From the NCBI RefSeq assembly GCF_001431315.2, contig NZ_LKHV02000001.1, forward strand, positions 2,850,758 through 2,914,757: 64,000 nucleotides of DNA, given 5' to 3'. The notes beneath the pieces are model-generated. The model saw nothing but the letters and a program-made list of their open reading frames with translations, ran no database searches and was not told the origin of the DNA. Made by a program: the position numbers and the translations under genes. The stretch is from Candidatus Berkiella cookevillensis (GTDB lineage Bacteria > Pseudomonadota > Gammaproteobacteria > Berkiellales > Berkiellaceae). Positions 47,005 through 60,119 of this stretch are shown here, in pieces (the stretch's first letter is position 1; each line of letters begins with the position of its first letter).

Positions 47005-47433
47005 TTATTTAATCTTGCCCTTTTTCTTCATTTCCTGAATAGCTCTTAACATACCAGCCGCTCTTGCCAACTCTGCACGTGCACGAGCAAAATCAATATC
47101 GACTTGCTTATCATTGAGCAACCTTTCTGCCTGTTGTTTCGCCTTGATAGCTTCTGACTCATTAAAGTCTCTTGCTCTAACGACCGTATCTGCCAAAATG
47201 GTAGCATGCTCAGGCTGAACCTCTAAGACACCACCAGTCACATAAATTACTTCTTCTTTATCAGCATCAAGACGAATACGAACCGGACCAGGCATTAAAC
47301 CCGTAATTAAAGGCGCATGCCCAGGCACAATCTCTAACTCACCTAAAATCCCCGTAAGGAAAATACGCACTGCTTTTCCTGAGAAAATTTCAGCTTCTGC
47401 GCTTACGATATCTAATTGCATTTGATTTGGCAT
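47005..47433 (-). CDS. atpC: ATP synthase F1 subunit epsilon
   Basis: A 142-residue rotor-stalk subunit. The N-terminal beta-sandwich (MQLDIVSAEAEIFSGKA, LGELEIVPGHAPLITGL) and C-terminal helical hairpin rich in Ala, Arg and Glu are intact. ATG 47433 is preferred to a TTG four codons earlier. It is the last gene of the operon, 21 bp after atpD. Confidence 0.96.
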   Translation of the reverse strand: MPNQMQLDIVSAEAEIFSGKAVRIFLTGILGELEIVPGHAPLITGLMPGPVRIRLDADKEEVIYVTGGVLEVQPEHATILADTVVRARDFNESEAIKAKQQAERLLNDKQVDIDFARARAELARAAGMLRAIQEMKKKGKIK

Positions 47434-47454
47434 AAAATAACTCAATAATTAGCT

Positions 47455-48909
<1,455 letters not shown>

Positions 48910-48915
48910 TTATAA

Positions 48916-49791
48916 TTAAACGGCTGCCGCGCCACTGACAATCTCAGAAAGCTCCTGAGTAATGGCAGATTGTCTGGCTTTATTGTAAACAAGCTGTAAG
49001 CTATCAATTAGCTCGCCGGCATTTTCTGAAGCGCTTTTCATCGCAATCATTCTTGCTGATTGTTCACAGGCAAAATTCTCAACAATCGCATGATAAACCT
49101 GAGACTCTAAAAAGCGCGTGAGTAATAAATCAAGCAGCTCTTTGGCATCTGGCTCATAAATATAATCCCAGAATTTAGACTTAGATGGTTCAACATTAAA
49201 ATTCACATTATCAGGCACAATGGGTAATACTTTTTTGATAACCGGCTTTTGACTCATCGTATTTAAAAATTGATTATGATAAATATACAAAGAGTCTAGT
49301 TTTCGGTCATCGTAGGACTTTAACATTGCGCCAACAGGGCCAATGACATCTGCAATTTCAGGATGATCACCTATTTTGCTCGCAGATGCCAAAATAGGAA
49401 CTTTGAATCTTTTCAAAAATCCCTCAGCTTTCGAGCCAATGGCGCAAAAAGAAACTTTTTTACCTTCTTTTTCAAAACGCTCGCATTCTTGTAGCAAATA
49501 ACGAAACATATTTGCATTCAAGCCACCGCACAAACCACGATCAGAAGAGAGAAGAATGATACCGACATTCTTTTCTTCTCGTGAAATCATGTATGGATGC
49601 CTATATTCAGGCTGGCTATGTGCCACATGGCTGATAACCGTCGCAATTTTTTCTGCATACGGTCTGGCTTCATTCATGCGTTGTTGTGCCTTACGCATTT
49701 TACTCGCCGCAACCATCTCCATCGCGCGTGTTATCTTTTGAGTACTTTTAATACTCTTAATCTTTGTGCGTATCTCTTTTGCGCCTGACAT
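48916..49791 (-). CDS. atpG: ATP synthase F1 subunit gamma
   Basis: The 291-residue central stalk. The N-terminal helix (KEIRTKIKSIKSTQKITRAM) and C-terminal helix (ARMIAMKSASENAGELI then YNKARQSAITQE) that form the coiled-coil shaft are conserved, as is SDRGLCGGLN. The start is 3 bp after the atpA stop. Confidence 0.97.
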   Translation of the reverse strand: MSGAKEIRTKIKSIKSTQKITRAMEMVAASKMRKAQQRMNEARPYAEKIATVISHVAHSQPEYRHPYMISREEKNVGIILLSSDRGLCGGLNANMFRYLLQECERFEKEGKKVSFCAIGSKAEGFLKRFKVPILASASKIGDHPEIADVIGPVGAMLKSYDDRKLDSLYIYHNQFLNTMSQKPVIKKVLPIVPDNVNFNVEPSKSKFWDYIYEPDAKELLDLLLTRFLESQVYHAIVENFACEQSARMIAMKSASENAGELIDSLQLVYNKARQSAITQELSEIVSGAAAV

Positions 49792-49794
49792 TCA

Positions 49795-51354
49795 TTACTC
49801 GCCTTGTTTTAATTGCCAAGTTTGCTTCGATTTAAATGATTCAACTGCTGCTTTCATTTTTGCTTCAATTTGATCATTAAAATCGCCTTTGCTATTAATT
49901 TCTGCCATTAGCTCTTTTTGCTCTCTATTCATATAATCGAGCAATTGCTTTTCAAAAGTAACGACTAAATTTAGTTCAACGTCATCGAGATGACCTTTAT
50001 CCACCGCAAATAAAACCACCGCTTGTTCAGCAACTGATTGTGGTGAATATTGCTTTTGCTTCATTGATTCCATCACGCGTTGTCCACGAGACAATTGTTT
50101 GCGTGTGGCCTCATCCAAATCAGATGCAAATTGCGAGAAAGATGCCAATTCACGGTACTGCGCCAAAGCAAGTCGCACACCACCACCCAGCTTTTTAACA
50201 ACCTTCGTTTGTGCTGCTCCCCCTACACGAGAAACAGATAAACCAGCGTTAATCGCAGGTCGAATATTCGCATTAAACAAATCACTTTCCAAAAAGATCT
50301 GACCATCTGTAATGGAAATAACGTTTGTTGGAATGAAAGCAGAAACGTCACCTGCTTGTGTTTCAATAATAGGTAAGGCTGTCAATGAACCTGTTTTACC
50401 TTTAACTGCACCCTTTGTATATTTCTCAACATACTCAGCGTTCACACGCGCCGCACGCTCTAACAAACGAGAGTGCAAATAAAATACGTCACCAGGATAA
50501 GCTTCACGTCCTGGGGGGCGCTTCAATAACAAAGAAATTTGACGATATGCCCAAGCTTGTTTCGTCAAATCATCATAAATGATCAATGCATCTTCGCCCT
50601 GATCACGGAAATATTCACCCATTGCACAACCGGCATAAGGTGCAATAAATTGCAGCGCAGCAGCTTCACTCGCTGTTGCAGCAACAACAATGGTATGTTC
50701 CATTGCGCCATATTCTTCTAATTTTCTTACAACGCTCGCAACAGATGAGGCTTTTTGCCCAACAGCAACATAAATACATTTAACACCGGTGCCCTTTTGA
50801 TTGATGATAGTATCAATCGCAATCGCTGTTTTGCCGGTTTGTCTGTCTCCAATAATCAACTCTCGCTGGCCACGACCAACAGGAATCATCGCATCAATAG
50901 ATTTCAAGCCTGTTTGAATAGGCTGGTTTACAGATTGTCTGTCGATTACGCCAGGCGCTACTTTCTCAATTGGAGAAGTTTGGCTTGCTTTGATTTCGCC
51001 TTTGCCATCAATAGGACGCCCTAAAGAATCAACAACGCGGCCTAATAATGCTTCACCAACAGGAACTTCCAAAATTCTCTTGGTGCATTCAACAGATTGA
51101 CCTTCTGCCAAATGTTCACAAGCGCCTAAAACCACGGCACCAACGGAATCACGTTCCAAGTTAAGCGCCATTGCATAGATGTCGCCAGGGAGCTTAATCA
51201 TTTCGCCCAGCATCACATCATTTAGACCATGGATACGAACAATACCGTCACCCACACTGATAATGGTACCTACTGTTCGTGCTTTTGCATTTACATCAGC
51301 ACTTTCAATACGCTGACGAATAAGTTCACTTATCTCTGAAGAATTTAATCGCAT
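49795..51354 (-). CDS. atpA: ATP synthase F1 subunit alpha
   Basis: The 519-residue nucleotide-binding, non-catalytic subunit. P-loop GDRQTGKT and the [15 protein letters not shown] start region are intact. ATG 51354 gives [16 protein letters not shown], exactly parallel to E. coli AtpA, with GAGAAG at good spacing; an ATG two codons earlier (51360) is too close to that site. It is 30 bp after atpH. Confidence 0.98.
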   Translation of the reverse strand: MRLNSSEISELIRQRIESADVNAKARTVGTIISVGDGIVRIHGLNDVMLGEMIKLPGDIYAMALNLERDSVGAVVLGACEHLAEGQSVECTKRILEVPVGEALLGRVVDSLGRPIDGKGEIKASQTSPIEKVAPGVIDRQSVNQPIQTGLKSIDAMIPVGRGQRELIIGDRQTGKTAIAIDTIINQKGTGVKCIYVAVGQKASSVASVVRKLEEYGAMEHTIVVAATASEAAALQFIAPYAGCAMGEYFRDQGEDALIIYDDLTKQAWAYRQISLLLKRPPGREAYPGDVFYLHSRLLERAARVNAEYVEKYTKGAVKGKTGSLTALPIIETQAGDVSAFIPTNVISITDGQIFLESDLFNANIRPAINAGLSVSRVGGAAQTKVVKKLGGGVRLALAQYRELASFSQFASDLDEATRKQLSRGQRVMESMKQKQYSPQSVAEQAVVLFAVDKGHLDDVELNLVVTFEKQLLDYMNREQKELMAEINSKGDFNDQIEAKMKAAVESFKSKQTWQLKQGE

Positions 51355-51384
51355 AACCATCTTCTCTAAATTTTGTTAAGTATC

Positions 51385-51927
51385 CTAATGGAAAATTCCC
51401 ATTGCATCATTTAAACGAGCCAATTTACCTCGTAATGAGCCATCAATGAGTAAATCACCAGCACGAACAATCGCTCCAGCCAAAATGCTTGCATCTGTCT
51501 TGGCAGACAATGCGATCTCACATTTCATGCGTTTTTTCAGCGCTTGGATGAACTGTTCTTTGTATTTATCACTAAGTTCGAATGCAGAAGTAATTTCTAC
51601 ATTCATTACTTGCTCTGCTTCTGCACGAAGTGTTTCAAAATGTTCAGAAATGTAGGGAATAAAAGGCAGGCGTTTATTTTCCGATAATACATTTAGAAAA
51701 TTTTTAAAATCAGAATTAAACAATTGAGCATCAATTGAATAGATAAACGCCATGACTTGATCGGCAGACACACAGGGATCTTTCAACATGTTTTCAACAG
51801 CTTCATTCTGAATAATCGACTTTGCTGCCTCGAGCATCTCTGACCATTGAGCTAATTGCTTTTTTAAGGCAGCAAACTCAAAAGCGGCTTTTGCATAAGG
51901 GCGAGCGACTGTATATTCAGATGCCAT
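51385..51927 (-). CDS. atpH: ATP synthase F1 subunit delta
   Basis: The 180-residue peripheral-stalk cap linking F1 to subunit b. It begins VARPYAKAAFEFA, the usual family start, and ends with GAIVRAGDLLIDGSLRGKL, the conserved C-terminal signature. It follows atpF by 2 bp. Confidence 0.96.
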   Translation of the reverse strand: MASEYTVARPYAKAAFEFAALKKQLAQWSEMLEAAKSIIQNEAVENMLKDPCVSADQVMAFIYSIDAQLFNSDFKNFLNVLSENKRLPFIPYISEHFETLRAEAEQVMNVEITSAFELSDKYKEQFIQALKKRMKCEIALSAKTDASILAGAIVRAGDLLIDGSLRGKLARLNDAMGIFH

Positions 51928-51929
51928 CT

Positions 51930-52400
51930 TTAAATTTCCTGTGCCAATTTATCAAGCATTTGTAAATGTGACGCTTCATCGATATTTTTCTCTAGCAATT
52001 TTTCAGCACCCAACAAAGCGATCTCTGTTACATGCTTTCTCAATGCTTCTTTTGCATCACTTACCATTTGATTTACTTCATGGCTTGCTTGCTCGATGAT
52101 ACGCTGCCCTTCTTCATGCGCCTTTTGACGAGCACCATCGATAATATGATCCGCTTGCTTCTGCGCCTCAATAATTATTTTTGATGCTTTTTCTTGGCTT
52201 TCTTTAATTTCGCGCGTAGAAACCTCTTGCGCTCTTTTAAGTTCTGCATGACCTTTTTCGGCCGCAGCAAGCCCGTCTGCGATTTTATCTTGCCTGTCAA
52301 CAAGTGCTTTATTAATGGGCGGCCAAACAAAACGCTTGGTAAACCAAACAAACAAAACAAATGTGATCATCTGGCCAAGTAATGTGGCATTAATGTTCAC
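51930..52400 (-). CDS. atpF: ATP synthase Fo subunit b
   Basis: A 156-residue membrane-anchored stator. One N-terminal span (ATLLGQMITFVLFVWFTKRF) is followed by a long charged helix with Ala/Glu/Lys heptads (about 35-150). The length equals that of E. coli subunit b. The start codon is GTG. It follows atpE by 21 bp. Confidence 0.96.
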   Translation of the reverse strand: MNINATLLGQMITFVLFVWFTKRFVWPPINKALVDRQDKIADGLAAAEKGHAELKRAQEVSTREIKESQEKASKIIIEAQKQADHIIDGARQKAHEEGQRIIEQASHEVNQMVSDAKEALRKHVTEIALLGAEKLLEKNIDEASHLQMLDKLAQEI

Positions 52401-52421
52401 GCTACATCCTCCTTAAATATA

Positions 52422-52727
<306 letters not shown>

Positions 52728-52762
52728 TTAATAACTAAAATAGTAAAGACTGAAAATGTTTG

Positions 52763-53536
<774 letters not shown>

Positions 53537-53539
53537 TTA

Positions 53540-53920
53540 TTAATTCTTTTTTAAACTCAAGTAAATCGGCCCTAACCAAAATCCAATCTGAGCCAAAAGA
53601 TATCCAATGAATATCCAGAGTGGCAGCCCCCAAGGAATGAGTAGCGCTCCTATGAAAAAAATCGCTGTCAATATAATCTTGACCGCTTCTCCCCAATACA
53701 AAGCCTTTACTATTTGCTGCGAAGCATGTGCCCCATAAAAGGCAAATACACGTCTATACAAGTAAATATTGGGCGCAAGACAGACCAAACCACCCACTAC
53801 GAACGACATAGCGGCTCGTAGATGCCAAAAATACCAAATGATAGGAGAAAGGCTGAATACAAAAATTGCTTGCGATATCAATGCCCACAAAGCATCTTTG
53901 TGCTTGAATGAATATTTCAT
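53540..53920 (-). CDS. atpI: ATP synthase subunit I (assembly factor)
   Basis: A 126-residue membrane protein with four hydrophobic spans, typical of AtpI, which helps assemble the c ring. It is the first gene of the atp operon, with TAAAGGAAA as ribosome site. Sequence conservation in this family is low; the call rests on topology, length and position before atpB. Confidence 0.88.
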   Translation of the reverse strand: MKYSFKHKDALWALISQAIFVFSLSPIIWYFWHLRAAMSFVVGGLVCLAPNIYLYRRVFAFYGAHASQQIVKALYWGEAVKIILTAIFFIGALLIPWGLPLWIFIGYLLAQIGFWLGPIYLSLKKN

Positions 53921-53959
53921 TTTCCTTTACCCCAGGCGCAAAGCTTGTCAAGCGCGCCA

Positions 53960-53988
53960 AGTATACTGTCACTTATTAATTTAATCAA
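53960..53988 (-). promoter_or_regulatory. Predicted promoter of the atp operon
   Basis: On the minus strand TTGATT (53983-53988) is followed after 17 bp by TATACT (53960-53965), about 40 bp before the atpI start. This would drive atpIBEFHAGDC as one unit ending at the hairpin 46935-46956. Confidence 0.6.
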
Positions 53989-54208
53989 ATATGAATGTTG
54001 CCCCACTGTTTTTATTTGCTTAGACAGCTCAGCAAAATCATCAATATTATCTAAAGTTAAAGGCACAAGGAACTAAAAAGGTAGTTTGATAACCATAAAA
54101 AACACCATTCTCCCCCATGCATTTCACACAATGAAGCATTTTCAGAAATATTGGTTGGTTAACCACATCAAAACAAATGAATTAAAAACAAAGAAAAAGA
54201 TCAGATAT
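53989..54208. other. Intergenic DNA between the atp and par transcripts
   Basis: AT-rich sequence without a credible reading frame or RNA gene. The whole gap, 53921-54385, also holds the atp promoter and the parAB terminator; the remaining part 54235-54385 shows nothing further. Confidence 0.5.
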
Positions 54209-54234
54209 AAAAAAGGCCGATAGTATTATCGGCC
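54209..54234 (-). terminator. Intrinsic terminator of the rpmH-parB operon
   Basis: GGCCGATA (54215-54222) pairs with TATCGGCC (54227-54234) around GTAT; on the minus strand six T follow (54209-54214). It is about 150 bp past the parB stop. Confidence 0.85.
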
Positions 54235-54385
54235 GAAGGGGGATCCAAGGAAAATCACAAGACTTAAGAACCCAAGCGATGCGAATGATCTCCATCTATG
54301 ATGAATACATTCTTTTCACTTTCTTGCCTTAAGTATAGCAACCCATTCACAGCATGCAAAAATCGATGCCTTTCAAAGTAAATGG

Positions 54386-55309
54386 CTAAGCAATGTGATC
54401 GAGTATCCCCTCTAATTCATCCACATTATGATAACGAATTAAAACCAAGCCACCCTTTTGACCATGTTTAATATTTACTTTAGCACCCAATTTTTCGGCC
54501 AAATCAATTTCCAATCGCTTAATATTCGGATCGACGGCAACAACCATCTTTTCTGCCGGTTTACCTTCTTGGATTCTTTTGACAAGCTTTTCTGTTTCTC
54601 TCACAGATAAAGCGCGACTGACAATCGTTCTGGCAACCTGACCTTGAAGCGAAGCTGATAAGGTCAACAAAGCACGCGCATGCCCCATTTCAATATGACC
54701 TTCTTCCAACATTTTTTGCACTTCTTCCGCCAGCGCTAATAATCGAAGTAAATTGGTAACACTGGTTCTAGATTTGCCAACTGCCTCAGCAACTTCCAAA
54801 TGTGTTAAACTTAAACTATCAGCCAAACGCTTTAATGCTCTGGCCTCTTCCATCGGATTTAAATCTTCGCGCTGAATATTTTCAATCAGCGCTAAAGTCA
54901 TAGCATCTTCATCAGACACATCTCTTACAATCACCGGCACTTTTTCAACACCAGCAAGCTGAGCAGCGCGCCAACGACGCTCTCCTGCAATAATTTCATA
55001 ATTCTTTGAGATTGAAGATAAGCGCACCACAATAGGCTGCAAAACACCTTGCGCTTTTATAGATTCTGCTAATTGTTCTAAGCCTTCATGCCGCATCGTC
55101 TGGCGGGGCTGAAAAGGCCCACCTTTTAATTCTGTGACAGACAAATATTTTAATATTTGCCCAGGAACACGCGCAGAAGCATCTTCATAAAAATTATCCT
55201 GCGGCTCTAAAGGGAAAGAGGGTAATAATTCGGTACTTCCTTGCGGACCCAATGTGGCAGATAAAAGTTCATTTAAGCCTTTACCTAAACCTCTATATTT
55301 TTTAGCCAT
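54386..55309 (-). CDS. parB: Chromosome partitioning protein ParB
   Basis: A 307-residue CTPase/DNA clamp that loads at parS. Motifs: LGKGLNELLS at the N-terminus, GPFQPRQTM, the CTP-binding GERRWRAAQLAG, ENIQREDLNPMEEA, and the HTH LTHLEVAEAVGKSRTSVTNLLRLL. The C-terminal dimerisation segment ends LEGILDHIA. I did not find a TGTTTCACGTGAAACA-like parS by eye in the window. It follows parA by 33 bp. Confidence 0.96.
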   Translation of the reverse strand: MAKKYRGLGKGLNELLSATLGPQGSTELLPSFPLEPQDNFYEDASARVPGQILKYLSVTELKGGPFQPRQTMRHEGLEQLAESIKAQGVLQPIVVRLSSISKNYEIIAGERRWRAAQLAGVEKVPVIVRDVSDEDAMTLALIENIQREDLNPMEEARALKRLADSLSLTHLEVAEAVGKSRTSVTNLLRLLALAEEVQKMLEEGHIEMGHARALLTLSASLQGQVARTIVSRALSVRETEKLVKRIQEGKPAEKMVVAVDPNIKRLEIDLAEKLGAKVNIKHGQKGGLVLIRYHNVDELEGILDHIA

Positions 55310-55342
55310 TCATAATCCTAAAAATGTAAAATGCTCTGAGTT

Positions 55343-56161
55343 TTAATCAACGTGTTCTTTTTGTTTGCTTGTTGTTTTTGGGGTTGTTTTGGTTTTTTTA
55401 AACTTTCTAACGAACTCACCCGCCAACGCAAAATAAGACGATGCACCACGAGAACTTTTATCATACAAACAAACGGGCAAACCATAGCTAGGTGCTTCAG
55501 CTAATCTAACATTTCGTGGAATGACTGTTTGAAAAACCTTATTGGCAAAATGATCAATTAATTGATTCGAAACTTCAATGGCTAATCGATTTCTACCATC
55601 AAACATTGTACGAATAATACCGCCAATTTGTAATCGTGGATTCAAACTACTTTGTAGCTGCTTTATGGTATTCACTAAATCTGTCAAACCTTCTAAAGCA
55701 AAATATTCACATTGCATCGCAATGATTACCATATCAGAGGCGACCAATGCATTAACAGTTAACATATTCAGTGAAGGTGGACAATCTAAAAATATGTAAT
55801 CGTATTTATCTTTAAGTGCTTCTAACTTCTTACTCAATGTAAGTTGTTGCCCCGGCTTTTTAACCAAATTTGCCTCAGCAGCTGTTAAGTCACTATTAGC
55901 AGGAATCAAATCATAACCAGCTGGGGTTTGCTCAATTAAAACGTCTTCAGTTTCACAGCTCCCTAACAACCATTCATTCACAGAAAATTGAACTGCGGTT
56001 TTATCAACCCCACTACTCATCGTAGCGTTACCTTGTGGATCTAAGTCACACAGCAAAACCTTATGTTTCGTTAAGGACAAAGAAGCCGCTAAGTTCACAC
56101 AACAAGTTGTTTTACCAACACCACCTTTTTGATTTGCAAAAGCAAATACGTGACACCCCAT
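55343..56161 (-). CDS. parA: Chromosome partitioning ATPase ParA (Soj)
   Basis: A 272-residue deviant-Walker ATPase. The motif KGGVGKTTCCVNLA with the signature lysine, LDPQGNATMSSG and FLDCPPSLNML are intact. The last ~20 residues are a Lys/Thr-rich tail (KKTKTTPKTTSKQKEH) longer than in most homologues. It lies 33 bp after rsmG. Confidence 0.96.
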   Translation of the reverse strand: MGCHVFAFANQKGGVGKTTCCVNLAASLSLTKHKVLLCDLDPQGNATMSSGVDKTAVQFSVNEWLLGSCETEDVLIEQTPAGYDLIPANSDLTAAEANLVKKPGQQLTLSKKLEALKDKYDYIFLDCPPSLNMLTVNALVASDMVIIAMQCEYFALEGLTDLVNTIKQLQSSLNPRLQIGGIIRTMFDGRNRLAIEVSNQLIDHFANKVFQTVIPRNVRLAEAPSYGLPVCLYDKSSRGASSYFALAGEFVRKFKKTKTTPKTTSKQKEHVD

Positions 56162-56194
56162 TCCAGGCTCCCATTTTTATTTTTTATGATTTGA

Positions 56195-56836
56195 TCAGCT
56201 TGTACATTTTGGCACAACCACAACAGCATAACGATTGCTCATGCCTGGCACCGATAAAGGTGCTTTTTCCTGTAACACAAAACCTTCTGGTATATTAGTG
56301 AGTTCTTCTTCAGAGATATCACCTTTCATCGCAACAAATCTTCCATCACTTACCAGCAGGTGATTACAAAGCTGAACAAATTTAGCCAATTGAGCAAATG
56401 CTCTACTAACAATTGTATTAAATTTGTATTCTGGATGATAATTTTGAACTGATTGATGAATGCATTCTACATTATCCAGAGCCAATACATTAATAACATA
56501 TTTGAGAAAGATGCATTTTTTACTTTGGTTATCAATCAAAACGATTTTTTTGTTTGACAACAAAATACCCAGTATTATTCCCGGTATACCAGCACCTGTA
56601 CCAACATCCAATATCCGCTCACCCACACAATAAGGCATCACACTAACCGCATCCAACAAATGCCATCGCAATAAATCACGCTTTTTGATGCGCGTTAAAT
56701 TATGCTTTTGATTCCATTTATCAAGTAATTCAAAATAAGAAAAAAGTTTTTCTGCTTGTTGATGTGTAATAGACACACCCAAATTTTGAATCTCATACAA
56801 AATATTCTCAATGGTTACATTATCCGTTAGCTTCAC
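56195..56836 (-). CDS. rsmG: 16S rRNA m7G527 methyltransferase RsmG
   Basis: A 213-residue SAM-dependent methyltransferase with [16 protein letters not shown] as SAM motif and RKRDLL-type [18 protein letters not shown] signature near the N-terminus. It begins with GTG 17 bp inside the end of mnmG, so translation is coupled. Synteny mnmG-rsmG-parA-parB is classic. Confidence 0.95.
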   Translation of the reverse strand: MKLTDNVTIENILYEIQNLGVSITHQQAEKLFSYFELLDKWNQKHNLTRIKKRDLLRWHLLDAVSVMPYCVGERILDVGTGAGIPGIILGILLSNKKIVLIDNQSKKCIFLKYVINVLALDNVECIHQSVQNYHPEYKFNTIVSRAFAQLAKFVQLCNHLLVSDGRFVAMKGDISEEELTNIPEGFVLQEKAPLSVPGMSNRYAVVVVPKCTS

Positions 56837-58784
56837 TTTCTACTTCTCTTGTATAAGCATGGTTTCGTTGCTGATGATACTTCTTAAGATAAATTAAGAG
56901 TAAGGAAACTGCGGCAGGCGTTACACCCGGTATACGAGATGCCATCCCAATGGTATGTGGTTTAAAACGCTGGAATTTCTCTGTGAGTTCAGCTGACAAG
57001 CCACTGATGATTGTATAGTCAAAATCTTTAGGAATAAGCGTTTCTTCTTGCTTGCTTGCTTTCTGAATTTCAAGCATTTGCTTTTGTATATAGCCCTCAT
57101 ACTTTGCATGAACTTCTACTTGTTTAAGCACCTGGGCTTTAATATTTTCCAACAAATCAGCATCTAGCTCAGGATAATCAAAATGCAAATCATCTTTAAG
57201 TGAAGCAAAAGCACTTAGCATATCTATAGACACTTCAGGTCGCTTCAAGAACTGATAAGCATTAGATTCTTTGGTGAGCAAACTGTTAATAACTTCCACA
57301 TTTTCGGAAATATCCGCACGGTGCAAAAATGTATTTTTTAGTTTTTCTTGTAGCGTATCAATCGCTTGTTTTTTCTTGTGGAAAATTTCTGCTCTCAATG
57401 CATCCACCAACCCAAGACGAATACCAACCTCTGTTAAACGTAAATCCGCATTATCTTCACGCAACAGTAATCGATACTCTGCACGAGAGGTAAACATTCG
57501 ATATGGTTCTAATGTACCATGCGATATCAAATCATCGATCAATACGCCAATATAAGCTTCATCACGCTTTGGATACCAAGGCTCTGAATCAAAGACTTTT
57601 AATGCCGCATTAATCCCAGCAATTAAGCCTTGAGCGGCGGCTTCTTCATAACCTGTTGTGCCATTAATTTGACCCGCAAAGAATAAGTTGTTGATAACTT
57701 GCGTCTCTAACCAAGGTTTGAGCAGTCTCGGATCAAAAAAGTCATACTCAATTGCATAACCTGGTCTTGTGATATGCGCATTCTCTAACCCACGAATACT
57801 ACGCACAAAATCCAACTGAATCTCAAAAGGTAAGCTGGTCGATATTCCGTTAGGATAAAATTCTTTGGTATGCAAACCTTCTGGCTCTAAAAATATTTGG
57901 TGTGTTGCTTTATCGGCAAATCGAACAACCTTATCTTCGATGGAAGGACAATATCGTGGCCCAATCCCTTCAATTTGCCCACTATACATAGGCGAACGAT
58001 GCAAACCTTTTTGAATAATTTCTTTGGTTTTATCGGTTGTATGTGTAATAAAACATTCTATTTGTTTGGGATGTTGTGCTTTCGTTCCTAAAAACGAAAA
58101 CACAGGCACAGGATCATCTCCAGGTTGTGCCTGCATTTGTGAAAAATCTATTGAATTAGCATCAATACGCGGTGGTGTTCCTGTTTTTAAGCGTGCAATT
58201 TTAAAGGGAAGTGCTAATAATTTTTCTGCCAACGCAATAGAAGGCGGGCACCCCGCTCTTCCACCGATAGATTTACTTTCGCCAATATGTATTTTCCCAC
58301 GCAGAAAAGTGCCAACGGTTAATACAACTGTTTTTGCAAGAAAGCTTAGACCCATCTGCGTTCCAACGCCCACGACTGTTTTATCTTGCAATAAAAGGTC
58401 TTCAACGGGTTGTTGGAAAATCCATAAATTTTTCTGATTTTCTAATTTCTCTCGAATGGCCTGCTTATAAAGATTTCTATCCGCTTGAGCACGCGTTGCT
58501 TGCACAGCGGGTCCTTTACTGGCATTCAAAATTCTAAATTGGATACCTGCTTTATCAATGGCTTCAGCCATTGCACCACCCAAGGCATCAATTTCTTTTA
58601 CCAAATGTCCTTTACCAATTCCGCCAATCGCTGGATTACAAGACATTTGACCTAAAGTATCAATATTATGTGTCAACAAGAGTGTTTTAGCGCCCATGCG
58701 ACTTGCAGCCAATGCTGCTTCTGTTCCAGCATGCCCGCCTCCCACAACAATCACATCAAACATTTGAGGATATTCATACTGCAT
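56820..58784 (-). CDS. mnmG: tRNA uridine-5-carboxymethylaminomethyl modification enzyme MnmG
   Basis: A 654-residue FAD enzyme that with MnmE modifies U34 of several tRNAs. The FAD motif [14 protein letters not shown] is near residue 12; [17 protein letters not shown], the cysteine motif GRAGCPPS, and [17 protein letters not shown] are diagnostic. It starts 2 bp after mnmE, its partner. An ATG seven codons in is an alternative start. Confidence 0.97.
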   Translation of the reverse strand: MQYEYPQMFDVIVVGGGHAGTEAALAASRMGAKTLLLTHNIDTLGQMSCNPAIGGIGKGHLVKEIDALGGAMAEAIDKAGIQFRILNASKGPAVQATRAQADRNLYKQAIREKLENQKNLWIFQQPVEDLLLQDKTVVGVGTQMGLSFLAKTVVLTVGTFLRGKIHIGESKSIGGRAGCPPSIALAEKLLALPFKIARLKTGTPPRIDANSIDFSQMQAQPGDDPVPVFSFLGTKAQHPKQIECFITHTTDKTKEIIQKGLHRSPMYSGQIEGIGPRYCPSIEDKVVRFADKATHQIFLEPEGLHTKEFYPNGISTSLPFEIQLDFVRSIRGLENAHITRPGYAIEYDFFDPRLLKPWLETQVINNLFFAGQINGTTGYEEAAAQGLIAGINAALKVFDSEPWYPKRDEAYIGVLIDDLISHGTLEPYRMFTSRAEYRLLLREDNADLRLTEVGIRLGLVDALRAEIFHKKKQAIDTLQEKLKNTFLHRADISENVEVINSLLTKESNAYQFLKRPEVSIDMLSAFASLKDDLHFDYPELDADLLENIKAQVLKQVEVHAKYEGYIQKQMLEIQKASKQEETLIPKDFDYTIISGLSAELTEKFQRFKPHTIGMASRIPGVTPAAVSLLLIYLKKYHQQRNHAYTREVESEANG

Positions 58785-58786
58785 GA

Positions 58787-60118
58787 TTATTTACCGACAC
58801 AAAAAGTTGAAAATATTTTACCCAACAAATCATCAGACGTTAGCTGTCCTGTGATTTCGCCTAAATGTAGTTGTGCTTGTCTTAATTCTTCAGCAACCAA
58901 CTCGCCTGCTTTAAAGTTTACAAGCTGAACTTGTGCATTTTGAATGTTCTCTTTCGCACTTTTAATGGCGTCAACATGTCGTCTACGCGCACTAAAAACA
59001 CCTTCAAATGAATGCGCATGCTTGGTAAGTGCAGAATGCAATACATCCATACCAACGCCATTTTTAATTGAAAGCGCTATATACGCGACATCAATTTCTG
59101 GCGCATGAGCAATTAAATCCATTTTATTTAACAGCACTATTGTTTTCTCTTTATATTCTGCCAAGAGCGCTTGCTCTACTTCTGTGAACAATATCTTTTG
59201 CGAAGCATCGATCACAAGCAAAATGGTATCTGCTAATTTAAATTGTTCTTTAGCTCTTTTAATGCCCTCTTCTTCTACTGCATCGGTGGCATTTCGAATG
59301 CCTGCCGTATCCAACAAGTGTATCGGCACACCATTAATTTGAATAGTTTCTTTGATAATGTCTCGTGTTGTCCCAGGAATATCTGTCACGATGGCAGAAT
59401 TATTTTGTGCAAGCATGTTAAATAGGCTAGATTTTCCAACATTTGGTTTTCCAGCAATAACAACTTTGTTACCTTCTTGAAGCAATTGTCCTTGTTCGGC
59501 AACTTTTAACAAATGAATAATTTGAGACAGGAGGCGCTCAATAGAAATTAATATTTTTCCATCCGACAAAAAATCAATTTCTTCTTCTACGAAATCTATA
59601 GCGGCTTCTACATAAACGCGTAATTCTGTGAGCGCATTTTGAATTTTGTTGATTTCATCAGAAAAAGCACCACACAATGAACGATGCGCACTTTTAACAG
59701 CCTGCTCTGTTGTTGCATGTATTAAATCAGCGATTGCTTCTGCTTGACACAAATCTATTTTATCGTTTAGGAATGCACGTTCAGAAAATTCACCTGGTTT
59801 TGCAATTCTGGCACCCATTTCAACACAGGCTTTTACAATCATATCCAAAATAACTAAGCCACCATGACACTGTAGCTCTAAAACATCTTCCCCTGTAAAA
59901 GAATGGGGTCCCGGGAAAAAAAGTGCTAAGCCCGTATCAATCATTCCTTTGTGAGGATCTTGAATATTAACCAGTGTCGCAATGCGAGGGGTTGGTACAA
60001 CACCTATGATACTGCGCGCAATATCGCACACCGCTTTGCCGCTGATGCGCACGATACCAACCGCACCTAATAGAGGTGCGGTTGCTTGTGCCACAATCGT
60101 ATCAACGTTGTTGCTCAT
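58787..60118 (-). CDS. mnmE: tRNA modification GTPase MnmE
   Basis: A 443-residue GTPase. The N-terminal folate-binding domain begins [21 protein letters not shown]. The G domain has [22 protein letters not shown] and LNKMDLI. The chain ends FSTFCVGK, the C-terminal Cys-x-Gly-Lys motif needed for activity. It follows yidC by one base. Confidence 0.97.
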   Translation of the reverse strand: MSNNVDTIVAQATAPLLGAVGIVRISGKAVCDIARSIIGVVPTPRIATLVNIQDPHKGMIDTGLALFFPGPHSFTGEDVLELQCHGGLVILDMIVKACVEMGARIAKPGEFSERAFLNDKIDLCQAEAIADLIHATTEQAVKSAHRSLCGAFSDEINKIQNALTELRVYVEAAIDFVEEEIDFLSDGKILISIERLLSQIIHLLKVAEQGQLLQEGNKVVIAGKPNVGKSSLFNMLAQNNSAIVTDIPGTTRDIIKETIQINGVPIHLLDTAGIRNATDAVEEEGIKRAKEQFKLADTILLVIDASQKILFTEVEQALLAEYKEKTIVLLNKMDLIAHAPEIDVAYIALSIKNGVGMDVLHSALTKHAHSFEGVFSARRRHVDAIKSAKENIQNAQVQLVNFKAGELVAEELRQAQLHLGEITGQLTSDDLLGKIFSTFCVGK

Positions 60119-60119
60119 A